Made by a program: the position numbers and the translations under genes
In this document: in pieces, positions 1-9,534 of the stretch
Numbering within the stretch: position 1 is the first letter of the stretch
Layout: each line of letters starts with the position of its first letter
Assembly (NCBI GenBank): GCA_010909725.1
Contig: JAACMV010000024.1
Coordinates: forward strand, 434,001-498,000
DNA length: 64,000 nucleotides
Source: Picochlorum sp. 'celeri'
Taxonomy: Eukaryota > Chlorophyta > Trebouxiophyceae
Direction of reading: 5' to 3'
Notes under the pieces: generated by a model
Told to the model about the DNA's origin: nothing
Seen by the model: the letters and a program-made list of their open reading frames with translations, nothing else
The model's database searches: none

Positions 1-334
1 AACGAAGAAGCATCAACTGTACAAGTTTATATCCGCCAAGAATAGCCATTGTCTTGAACAGTGCCATAGAGCGACAGTCATTCCCAAAATTCCACGCTTC
101 CTGAACCTTCTTCCAGCATACCACGGAATCTAGAACCTTTGGTAAATGTGGTAGATCCTCCAGATCTAATGTCTCTTTCCGCTTCGCGATCGCAAACAAA
201 TCATTCATCCACAAAAACCCCAACCTAGAGAAAATGTTTCTCTCTTCCTGTTCCTCTAACGTCACCTCAGCATCACTCACGTTGGTGGATTCCTCTCCAC
301 CACTGAGAAAACCTTCCTCAATATCATCAGTCAT
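1..334 (-). CDS. ABCC-type (MRP) ABC transporter, N-terminal fragment cut by the window edge
   Basis: The reverse strand is open from the ATG at 334 to the window edge (about 111 residues). After an acidic leader of about 30 residues comes SRLGFLWMNDLFAIAKRK, then LDLEDLPHLPKV, then a stretch ending MALFKTMAILGGYKLVQLM that begins the first membrane domain. This order (F-x-W-M-N/D-x-L, then LEDLP, then the start of TMD1) is characteristic of the linker before TMD1 in ABCC transporters, which export glutathione conjugates and organic anions, often into the vacuole. The short leader suggests that the extra TMD0 is absent. The start is the first in-frame ATG before the conserved block. It is divergent from the gene starting at 508, with about 170 bp shared between them. 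The ATPase domains lie outside the window. Confidence 0.7.
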   Translation of the reverse strand, partial: MTDDIEEGFLSGGEESTNVSDAEVTLEEQEERNIFSRLGFLWMNDLFAIAKRKETLDLEDLPHLPKVLDSVVCWKKVQEAWNFGNDCRSMALFKTMAILGGYKLVQLMLLR

Positions 335-507
335 GATTCCCACTGTATGTCTTGGGCAACACAAGACCTTTCGCCATGGAAAGGCAAATGGTTGTTCCGA
401 CACCAGAATTCAGACATGACACGTGATTTCAGACCACAGAAATCACCCGCACATGTATAAGCCTAATGAAAATTAATTAATTACACCTCTTCCATCGCTG
501 ATGGGTC

Positions 508-1642
508 ATGGAGCATCCCTCGATCGAGCTGGATGAACTTCATCTTCGGAAGATAATTGGCCCTTCATGCCTTCAGCAATCTTCAGTCATCACAGAACCA
601 GGTGCGGCTAAAACCCAATCCTAACCTTACTTTAAAGTTTATTAAAGTTGATAATGGAATATCTTCATATGTACAGTCTGTTATCGATATGATTCGGGTG
701 TGGCCTTGCTTGAGACTTGCACCGACTGCGGGAGTCTCTCCGCCTTTGGGGAAGCGCAAGCATTCTTGGCATAGACTACAGCGGTATAACTCTCTTTCTA
801 AATTTGATGAATGCATTGATGAGCAGAACGTGCAAAAATTAGATGGGATGGATATTCAGCAGTTTGAAAAGACATTTGGGTATACCTGGTTGACTCACCT
901 GAAGCTTCTTGAGGAGGATTCAGCGTTTCGACAGCAAATACTGGAAATGAAATTCTATCGAAGGCTCCAGAGGAGGAGTCATATTATGCCTAACCCAGAA
1001 AAGCCGCTCAAGAGAGTGAAGCCCCTTGAGTTTGGGGAGGTTTCAGATAGCTCTTCTGATATCCTGGAAGAATTAGAATGGATATCTGATCAAAATGATG
1101 TAGCAGAAGATCAGACCATAAAAAGTACGAAAGACGGCGTGAAAGTTTTTCTTAGTGGTCAGGAGTTCAACATATCTCCTCTCTGGATATCAGTGTTAGT
1201 AGACGAGAATACCATGGTGGCAAAACTTTTTGAAAGTATCGTTCCAATAGAGGAACGGTTGCTGGAAAAATTGGAAACACCGATAAGTCCTTTTTATGAG
1301 ACGGAAGGTTTGGCGTTTAATACGATGGCGGAGTACACGTCTGGGCCTTGGAGGAATTTCTTTGTTGGGCTTGTGGGTGAAGTTTCAGCAGAGGAAGATG
1401 GCAACTTGTGGCCAAATCAGGTCTTACACAAGGATAGAAGTTTATATAATGTTAGAAATGCGTCCGATCTCGCGAAATTTTTAGCTGACCCCAACAAAGA
1501 AGACATTGAAAGTCATCTCGGCAACTTGGAGAGAGTGGCAGTTGAGCGCAATTATAAAAAGGGCTGGTGCTGGCATATGTTGAAAACCCGGTGGGGACAG
1601 AAGACTTTGGAAAACTTTGGAATGACAATAAATTCTATTTAA
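508..1642 (+). CDS. Conserved-looking protein of unknown function with a zinc-ribbon-like N-terminus
   Basis: I do not recognise the family. The likely start is the ATG at 508 (MEHPSIELDELHLRKIIG). A probable GT-AG intron at about 602-678 leads into a frame containing ETCTDCGSLSAFG, a zinc-ribbon-like CxxC. That frame is interrupted near 773, probably by one missing base. From about 830 the frame is open to the stop at 1642 and encodes an acidic middle (SDSSSDILEELEW) and a well-formed C-terminus with NYKKGWCWHMLKTRWG. The K-G-W-x-W/Y-H-x-L-K-x-R-W/F-G pattern resembles the tail seen after some helicase cores, but no helicase motifs are present, so I assign no function. Exon structure at the 5' end is uncertain. 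Confidence 0.45.
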
Positions 1643-1685
1643 ATAAATACATCTTGACTAAAGAATTGACTATTAGCATTTGTTT

Positions 1686-2389
1686 TCATGGTGTGAATAT
1701 TGCCTCACAGAAGTTCCTGCTATGTGTTCCACAGTCTATTTTTGCTTTATCTTCACATGCAGATGAGTAGTTCTCTTCACATAATTGTCTTCTTTCTTTG
1801 CTGTCTCCTGCAGCATACTTATAACTATCAACTGTTCCCAAAGAAACGACCAAAATGAGAGTCATACCTTTCCTCAGAAAAGATGAAATCCATGATGGAC
1901 GGCATGCTTTCAATGCCTGGACACTACAGACCTTTCTGCATGAAGTACACAATATGATTCAATGATTCGTCTTATTACATCGAAGAGGGACGTACCTTGC
2001 ACCCTCAAAGCAGTTATGGCTGACTTTAACTCTGCAACATTGTTGCTGTTCTTTCCTAGAAGTTTCAGAGGGGAAAATCTGCGAATGAGCGGGCAAGTTG
2101 TTTAATTGTATGGCATTGGCTCCTAAAAATAATTTAAATTGGGATTTTTTGCCAAGAAACCTACCAAGTCAAAAGAACCATCGGCTAGTTGGGTCGGAAC
2201 CCTTGGTAAAGGAAGACCAGGACTTTGAAACCAACTGACCAAGCGCTGTGTCGGGTCGTCATGAGGCATATTGCTATTTTACATTTTTATCAAAAGTATT
2301 GCTTAGATATTCTCTGATAAAGGTACAACAGGAGGGCTGCGCATTGGCCTATCTCGATCAATCCCCATCGACGGGGCGTCCTCGCCCAT
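1686..2389 (-). CDS. Probable small spliced gene, product unknown
   Basis: Several reverse-strand segments look coding and are bounded by GT and AG. They are an ATG at 2389 followed by MGEDAPSMGIDRDRPMRSPP, a segment containing LVSWFQSPGLPLPRVPTQL, a segment containing LKSAITALRVQ, and a C-terminal segment with SMPSIMDFIFSEERRQQRKK that would stop near 1777. Frame and phase cannot be reconciled through all junctions, which may reflect a one-base error like those seen elsewhere in the window. An alternative frame stays open to about 1686. The ATG lies about 115 bp downstream of the succinyl-CoA ligase stop on the same strand. I recognise no domain. Confidence 0.3.
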
Positions 2390-2503
2390 TCGACCAATTG
2401 GTGCACTTGCAAGTGCAAGGTTTGCGGCGTCCACTGACCGGTTGCGACATCGTTCGAGGAGATATGAAGCGATCATGCTTTTCCTCTTGGCATATCTGGT
2501 ACC

Positions 2504-3895
2504 TCAGTCAATAGCCTTCACTGCTTTAACAGCTGCATCATCCAAGTCAGATGCGGTTATGATGGCAACATTGCTGGAACTCAGAATGCGCTTGCCTTCC
2601 TCCACATTTGTTCCCTCTAGTCTCACAACTAGAGGAACTTTCAAGTCTACTTGTTTTGCAGCATTTACTATACCTGAAGCAATGACATCACAGCGCATGA
2701 TTCCCCCAAAAATATTCACCAGAATTGCTTTGACATGAGGATCTGATGTCAAGATCTTGAAAGCTGCCACAACTTGTTCTTCTGATGCATTCCCACCCAC
2801 GTCCAAAAAGTTTGCTGGGCTGCCACCCTTTGCTTGGATTATATCCATGGTAGCCATGGCTAGTCCTGCACCATTCACCATGCACCCTATATTTCCATCG
2901 AGACCAATGTAATTCAGATCATACTTCCCAGCTTCAACTTCCCTGGGATCCTCTTGCGATTCGTCCTTCATGGAAAATAGACCTTTTTGTCTAAAGCTTG
3001 CATTGTCATCAAATCCTAACTTTGCATCAGCAGCGAGAAGCCCCTCCTCTGTCTCAGCAAGCGGATTCACCTCAACCATGGTACAATCGCATTCATCAAA
3101 CAGCTTGTAAAGTGCCTTTATTTGCTCAGCGGCCTTTGTTTTGTCCGTCAAAACTCCTAGACCTTCTACCATTTGATTTGCCTGCTCATCTGTGATCCCT
3201 GACCTGATATCAATGGGTATTTTGATAATTTTATCAGGAAACTTCTCGGCTAGATCCTCGATGCTTGTGCCACCCTCTCCACAACCAATCATCATCGGCC
3301 CCGCTGACTTGCGATCTAAAAGAATTGCAAAGTACATTTCTCTCTTTAGCTTCATCTTCTCTGCAATGTACAAGGTGTTGACTGGTTTGCCCCTGGCACC
3401 TGTTTGCTTTGTTACCAGGGTCTCACCAAGCATATTCTTCGCTATAGCAGGTGCTTCCGACGCCTTGACGATATGCACCCCCCCTTCGAATCCATTCTTA
3501 AACGTTCCCAGACCTCTTCCACCCGCGAGAATCTGAGATTTGACGACAACCTCGCCCTTATCGTCGGCAAACTTCTCAGCAGCAGCGGGAACCTCTTCCA
3601 GAGACTTGATTGCGACTCCGTGGGGCACATTCACCCCATATTTCCCCATCAATTCAGCTCCCTGCAGAAAAGATATTTTCCATCACGCACGAAACAGAAA
3701 AGCAGAGAAGAACGATCCTTGATGCGGAAAGTGGGCCCTTTCTCCAAATAGGGTTTATACCGCTGCGTCCCACGAAATAGATGCAAAAGTACTTACTTGG
3801 TATTCATGAATGTTTAACAAACGAATCTGCTCCGATTGTGCGCCTGGAAGCCTCCTTGCAAGAACATGGGCACCTTGACGGAGCCTGTTGAACAT
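2504..3895 (-). CDS. Succinyl-CoA ligase (ADP-forming) beta subunit, mitochondrial
   Basis: Beta subunit of the TCA-cycle enzyme that converts succinyl-CoA to succinate with substrate-level phosphorylation. Two exons, about 3797-3895 and 2504-3661, give about 418 residues, close to the plant enzyme. Exon 1 encodes a basic presequence (MFNRLRQGAHVLARRLPG) followed by NIHEYQ, and the splice restores the HEYQ-x-ELM-KYGV start of the ATP-grasp domain. Visible family motifs are KSQILAGGRGLGTFKNG, EKFPDKI, VEVNPLAET, GLDGNIGCMVNGAGLAMAT and NIFGGIMRCD with IVRLEGTN-like residues near the C-terminus. The KSQILAGGRGLGTF block is the plant-type form. The presequence and pathway put it in the mitochondrial matrix. 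The frame is intact. Confidence 0.95.
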
Positions 3896-3969
3896 CTTGT
3901 TACTGATATCGAACCAAAGATTTTAAAGAATGAAGAATGACTATTATGCCGTTTGAATGCATGTAAACT

Positions 3970-5298
3970 TTATTCGGCGAATTTGGTCAGGTTATCTTGG
4001 AGGAGCTGTTTCTTATACCCCATCAAACGAAGGCTCTCGTCCTCCTTTCCTCCAGAGTAAAATCTGAAAGCAGGGAGGCCTTTGACTCCCAGCTCCGAGC
4101 AGAAGATCTCCAAATTTTCATCAGTAGTGTCAACAGATACTACTCTGACTTTTCCTGACAGGTTGGAGGCCAGATCCTCTACGAATGGGGCAAGTTGTCT
4201 GCATTTTCCACACCATGGAGCCCAAAACTTGACCAAAATTTTCTCTCCAGATTGGATCAATTCTTCGAGTTCTTTGGGATTTTCGATAGGTTTCACAGCA
4301 TTGGATGATATTTCATCCGCATGTGATGCCTCTGCTGTCTGGAAATAGTCCAAACTCTTCTCCGGGTCTGCTACCATTGCCCTATCCCCAGGCTTCCATC
4401 CAGCTGGACACACCTCCCCATGCTCAGCCACGTGCTGGATTGCCTGAAGGGTTCTCAAAGCTTCGTCAACGCTTCGACCAATTGGGAAATTGTTGATCGT
4501 AGCATGCTCGACGACACCTTCCGGATTGATGATGTACAGCCCTCGAAGTGCAATACCTGCATCTTCTTTTAGCACACCATACCTGGCTGCAACTGATTTC
4601 GTGACATCTGCGAGGATTGGAATCTGCATATAACCCAATCCTCCCATAGTTCGAGGAGTTTTTATCCATGCGAGATGGACTTCTGGCGTATCTGTAGAGG
4701 CTGCAAGCAGTTGGCAATTCAACTCCTCAAATTCTTTAGCTCTGTCGCTGAATGCAATAATTTCCGTTGGGCACACAAACGTAAAGTCTTTCGGGTACCA
4801 GAAGAGGATAACATACTTTCCCTGCATACATACAAAAGATCAGACGACAGCAGGCGACCATGCGTGATTCTGCGATGCTACAATACCTTGTAATCTGAGA
4901 GATTCACAGTTTTCGTATCCCCATCAACAACAGCTGCACACAGAAGATACCACAGTCAGTGCATCGCCATCGTTTCTCTTCATTCCGAACATATATACCA
5001 TACCTTCAAGGGAAAAATCAGGAGCCGGGCTTCCGACCTGCAGCTCAGTCTCGGGATACAGAATATTATCCCAAGCGCTCGTTGAAAAAGCACGACCTGC
5101 TGAGACAGGTGATCCCCATGGAATATCGCCATTGGATCGGTTTGATTCAAAATTTACTCCAGATAATTTTGATACCAGGGAAGTCCCAACGCAGCTGTGA
5201 AGGGTTCTTGCTTGAGTTACCTTGGAAGCAGACCCTCCAACAAGACTGCTTTCCCGCTCGATCAAGCGCACAAAAGAAGAGACGAGTCTGTTTCTCAT
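3970..5298 (-). CDS. 2-Cys peroxiredoxin fused to a C-terminal thioredoxin domain, probably mitochondrial
   Basis: Three exons (about 5004-5298, 4887-4933, 3970-4821) join in phase into 397 residues. Residues 1-75 are a presequence rich in Ser, Arg and Thr ending RAFSTSAW, typical of mitochondrial import. A typical 2-Cys peroxiredoxin follows: peroxidatic Cys131 in FTFVCPTE, the GGLG motif at about 174-177, resolving Cys252 in [11 protein letters not shown], and a YF pair at about 273-274. GGLG plus YF marks the eukaryotic type prone to over-oxidation. After a short linker a complete thioredoxin domain runs from about residue 290 to the end, with active site WCGKC (Cys318/Cys321, Lys for the usual Pro) and the cis-Pro segment [11 protein letters not shown]. 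The enzyme should reduce H2O2 or alkyl peroxides, and the attached domain could reduce its own disulfide. Both splice junctions fall inside the peroxiredoxin domain, so the fusion lies in one uninterrupted exon. Confidence 0.93.
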
Positions 5299-5778
5299 GA
5301 TGTACCGTATTTAGATATGGGATAAATAACAAACGATATAATAGTACGGAATGATGGATGCGGCATTGAGCTTTGATGAGGATGGCACCCATGGCTGGTG
5401 AGTCATCAGGGTTGAAATGCTCCACCAAGATTTCCATTCTCATTTGATTATGGGCTATCAGTGGTAGAGTATCCTCAGATACATGTAATTTTTAATATGT
5501 TCGTGCATCAATATGTCGCCTGGGTGATGTCGACTCAATCGATTTGCACGGTATGTTTCTTCAACTACAGACAACGCCATATAGGTCCCATTATCGCATC
5601 CAATTGTTCCGTAATTCTTCCAAAGGATGGAATTATTACTTTTAATGGATGCGGATACGAAAATACTGAGATCAGTAGGCAGCTGGTTTATACTCAATTT
5701 TGTTGGACTAGGCTGCAAAGGCACAGTATACATTCAACTTCAATGCTTTTACAATGTGCAATGCAGATATAATTGCGT

Positions 5779-6867
5779 TTATTGCTCTTCCACTGATTCA
5801 GTTCCAGATTTGACGATGCTGTGAGCATCAATCTTCTCAGGGTTCTGAGAGAGGTTGTCAACCATCCACTTGATCACCAGGGAATTTGAGATGTACAGGG
5901 TGCTCTGTTCAGGAGTCTCGATGATTGTTCTCAGTGGCTCTATAGCCACAACTTTACCCTCAGCAACCAGATTCTGATAGTTCAACAATCTCACCTCATC
6001 ACCGATTGCAAAGGGAGGTGCAGTGTACAGTGTTATTGCAGCTGCAAAATTTTCCAACACATTCCTAGCAGCTATACCAATGACGACGGATGAGGCCCCG
6101 AGAGATGCTAAGAGTGGGCTAATGTCGAAACCAAATGCATTCAAGCCAGCCAAACCTGCTCCAATGTACAAAACATAGTCTAACAGGTAGGAGAATGTTA
6201 GCAACATCCTATTCAACCCAGAATTTGACGTCACCCCATTCAAATATTTATTCAGTACATAGTTCGTCACACGGTCCTTGATATTCTTCACAGTCCAGGT
6301 GGTCATGAGGATGTAACACAAGTCGACGAGATCTTGGCATAACTGCGCAAGCAGGCGTACTCCCCTCACCATGAGTGCTTCGTCAAACATAGTCTTCTCT
6401 AAGGCCTGTTCAAGGTACACATCATATACAGTGATCAACGATAGCACAACTGTACATGTATATGTGTATCCAAGGAATGGCAATATCCGAGACAGTGGCC
6501 CAGTAAAGCTGTACAAGAGAGACTTGATCGGGTTTAAAGGCCGAATGCCCTCCTCTTCGACGGCAATGCTTCCCTTATTCAACCAATCAGAGATAAATTT
6601 CATCAGATAGATGCACACCAACGAAGTTGAGATGATCTGAACTGAATGAACTGCTGCCTCGAATCCAGAAAACTGGTGAAGTTTCTCCAACACCGGAACA
6701 CCTGTTGCCTCCCAAGTAATCAAAAGATTATTTTCTCCAGGCAGTCTTCGGATATTCACATGCCTTTTCGGTGCACGAGTGCATCGAGAGCCAGGTGAGT
6801 GGGCTGTTGAAAGAGTTGGTATCTGCACACCGTCTGTGACCTGGTTTGGAGAAATTACAGGACACAC
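5779..6867 (-). CDS. MscS-family mechanosensitive channel (MSL-like)
   Basis: Membrane channel that opens under membrane tension to release osmotic stress. The reverse-strand frame encodes about 362 residues with several hydrophobic helices. The pore helix and cytoplasmic gate region follow in family order: FDISPLLASLGASSVVIGI, AARNVLENFAAAITLYTAPP, FAIGDEVRLL, and the beta-domain segment EGKVVAIEPLRTIIET with YISNSL. The first 60-70 residues are Ser/Thr/Arg-rich and could be an organelle transit peptide, as in plant MSL2/MSL3, but I cannot tell plastid from mitochondrion. The ATG at 6867 is the first suitable one, and an extra 5' exon is not excluded. The stop is about 480 bp from the start of the peroxiredoxin gene. 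Confidence 0.85.
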   Translation of the reverse strand: MCPVISPNQVTDGVQIPTLSTAHSPGSRCTRAPKRHVNIRRLPGENNLLITWEATGVPVLEKLHQFSGFEAAVHSVQIISTSLVCIYLMKFISDWLNKGSIAVEEEGIRPLNPIKSLLYSFTGPLSRILPFLGYTYTCTVVLSLITVYDVYLEQALEKTMFDEALMVRGVRLLAQLCQDLVDLCYILMTTWTVKNIKDRVTNYVLNKYLNGVTSNSGLNRMLLTFSYLLDYVLYIGAGLAGLNAFGFDISPLLASLGASSVVIGIAARNVLENFAAAITLYTAPPFAIGDEVRLLNYQNLVAEGKVVAIEPLRTIIETPEQSTLYISNSLVIKWMVDNLSQNPEKIDAHSIVKSGTESVEEQ

Positions 6868-6911
6868 TATTCATATTGTTGTATATTATGCAGGGTTTGT
6901 CAATTGCAACC

Positions 6912-7727
6912 ATGCAAACCGATGGTAAATTCATGTGTGCCATTGCCAATGGAACCAAGTTGGTTCGCTAGTAGATCTGTGACAGATATCTGTCCTTCCA
7001 CACTGGCATCAGTCATGATATGGGCCAAATCATCTCTGGGAGGGCACCCGCATCTCTCATATATAGATTTTGGAAAATACTTAACGAGAGAATACTGGAT
7101 AGTAGATGCTACTTGTCACGAGACAATTAATTTGACTACGCATGAGTGTGAAAACGTGAGTATCTTTACATTTTAATTCGACATGGCGTGCTTTGATTTA
7201 GAAATCCATTGTACTTGGTGATGTGCAGAAGACATCCTTGGCTCTCGGAGTATGAGGAATCTGTCTGTTGCGTTCCAAAACATGCAGATGCAGGAGAAGG
7301 TGGCCTAGATTACTGGACAGTTCAGGTTCCAGATGCGGTGCGTGATAGCAACAATTGTATATTTATAAAGTTGAAGATGCGTTTCTTTGACAATTGGTGA
7401 CAATGTTCAGGTTAGTATGGAAAAAATAAACTCATCAAAGTGGTCTAAAAGGAAAGTGGGTGATGGGCCACCCAGCTGGACTTCAGAGATTGATGGTGCG
7501 TTGTCAAGACTACAAATAGTCTGTACATGTCTAGGATGGTGTGACGCTAATAATATGAGTATGCGCCTCGCTAGCATGAGGTCTCCTATACATAGTCTCA
7601 GGTTGGATTGTTTTACCTGACTGATACTGTTTCTGCAGGAGTGCTGTATGTTATGGAAGAGGTTACCTGTAGATCAAAGGTTTACCTCTTGAGTACTGAA
7701 GGAAGGAAGGTGTCAAGGATGTTGTGA
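6912..7727 (+). CDS. Probable multi-exon gene, product unknown
   Basis: Between the channel gene and NAR1 the + strand shows several short coding-like segments separated by GT-AG candidates. They include a first exon starting MQTDGKFMCAIANGTKLV near 6912, a segment with GLDYWTVQVPDA before a donor near 7340, VSMEKINSSKWSKRKVGDGP after an acceptor near 7410, and a last exon VLYVMEEVTCRSKVYLLS ending at a TGA at 7727. The last two exons join cleanly in phase. The earlier ones need a frame change, so the 5' structure is unresolved. No domain recognised. Confidence 0.35.
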
Positions 7728-7926
7728 AACGGCTTGTCATCCGGGTTGAGACAGACTCAATGCCACCAAGGATGACAGCGTTCGGGACAAGAAGAAGCAG
7801 AAAAGACAAGAGTCGAACGATTGAAATTCTCGTCATGCTTATATATTTATATTATTTCATTTATTAATAGCAGAAATTGGCGTTTAAGAGTGGATGGAGT
7901 GAGAGAGGAGGAAGAATTGTCCAGTC

Positions 7927-9411
7927 ATGGCGAACTTCTCGAGTGCACTCAAGATTACTGATGTGAATGATTTCATTGCGCCTAGTCAAGACTGTGTTGT
8001 TTTAGACCAATCCAAGGCGTCTTTGAAATTGGCAGACACCGATGATACGGAGGTATGTTGGAGTTGCAGTCAAAAAGGCATGTGAGTTTGTCAATTCGTT
8101 TCTCATATGCACTGTTCGACAATGTAGATCGGTCAAGTTCAGATTCAGAGTAAAAATATTCCTTCGAGAGAGAACAATGAGCCAGTGAAGATTTCATTGC
8201 ATGACTGCTTAGCGTGCAGTGGGTGTGTCACAACTGCTGAGACAATTTTGTTAGAACACCAGAGTATTGATCAGTTCAAAAACAAGCTGGGAGACAAAAA
8301 CTGCCGAGTAGTTGTTTCAATATCCTTACAAACACTAGCTTCAATTTCTGATGCTCGGGGTATTGGTGTTGCTGAGGTTGGCAGGAAGTTGTCTTGGATA
8401 CTTAGGCAACATGGGGCATTTGCGGTGTTTGATCTCAGCATAGCGTCTGAGATCGCTTTGCTAGAAAATTGCTTAGAGTTTGAGAGAAGATTAAGGAATG
8501 GAGAGAAAATACCCATGATGGCTTCAGCTTGTCCTGGCTGGATATGCTATGTGGAAAAATCTCAGCCTCATTTGATTCCTTACATTAGCTCTGTGAAGAG
8601 TCCTCAGGGTATAATGGGTACTCTCGTCAAACAATTCTGGTCGTCTGAGGTTAATACAAGCCCACAGGGTATATTTCATGTCGCTATTATGCCATGCTAT
8701 GATAAGAAATTAGAGTCAGTCCGTGAAGAGTTGATGGTTGGAAATGTACCAGAAACCGATTGCGTTCTGACGACTGGAGAGCTTGAAAAGTGGTTGGATG
8801 ATATTAATGTGAATATTTCAGAAACCAAAGAAGAGAGTTTTGATGTGTTTTTTGATGATGCAAGTGATTTGGGAGATTTGATGGACTGTGACAATGCATC
8901 GATATGTTGGCCTAGCACTCTCACTGGTGATGACGATCCCGTGGGCTCGGGTGGATATTTGAGTCATTTGGCTAGATATATGTCGTTATCGCATGGTTTG
9001 GGACGGATTCCTCTAAAACAGGGAAGAAATGCTGATATAGCAGAATGTCAGCTGGACAATGGACAAAATCACATCAACTTTGCCATAATCAATGGATTCA
9101 GAAATATTCAAGGGCTGGTGAGAAAGATAAAATTAGGCAAGTGTCATTACCACTTTGTGGAGGTCATGGCATGCCCCTCAGGCTGTGTCAATGGCGGAGG
9201 TCAGCTCCCAGTTGAAACTGGGAGAACAGAGGCATTGGGCAGGATGGAGAAATCTGTCCACGCTGCCAAATTGCGTGGCTCAGACATCGTAAAGCAATGT
9301 GATTTGATCTATAATAGATGGATTCGAGACATGCCAGGATCAATGACTTCGGTTTCGAAATTCACGACTTCCCTGAAGGAAAGAAAAGGTATCTCTGTTG
9401 CAGATTGGTGA
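7927..9411 (+). CDS. NAR1: NAR1/NARFL (IOP1): cytosolic iron-sulfur cluster assembly factor, [FeFe]-hydrogenase-like
   Basis: CIA-pathway component that passes Fe-S clusters to the targeting complex for delivery to cytosolic and nuclear apoproteins. Two exons (7927-8052 and 8128-9411) give about 469 residues, normal for the family. It begins MANFSSALKITDVNDFIAPS, the conserved NAR1 start. The N-terminal cluster site has Cys in SQDC and HDCLACSGC. Cysteines of the second, hydrogenase-like cluster appear in ACPGWICYVEK, MPCYDKK and ACPSGCVNGGGQ. The SGCVNGGGQ block is shared with iron-only hydrogenases, but the protein lacks their ferredoxin-like N-terminal extensions and is a NAR1, not a hydrogenase. 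The last two residues are Asp-Trp, matching the C-terminal acidic/aromatic tail recognised by the CIA targeting complex. Confidence 0.95.
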
Positions 9412-9534
9412 CAGATTTCTTGTGATGGCAACAGAAACGTATCTAAACACATGATGATTAATGAAATATTCAAATAAATAATATTACAACGTAAGAAGAG
9501 CGTATTTCATTGCTCGCCGGTCCGCGAAATCGGA

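Noticed and set aside
8185..9411. Iron-only hydrogenase
   Set aside because: The cysteine pattern, the MANFSSALKITDVNDF start, the length and the C-terminal DW are those of NAR1/NARFL. The extra ferredoxin-like domains and H-cluster context of true hydrogenases are absent.
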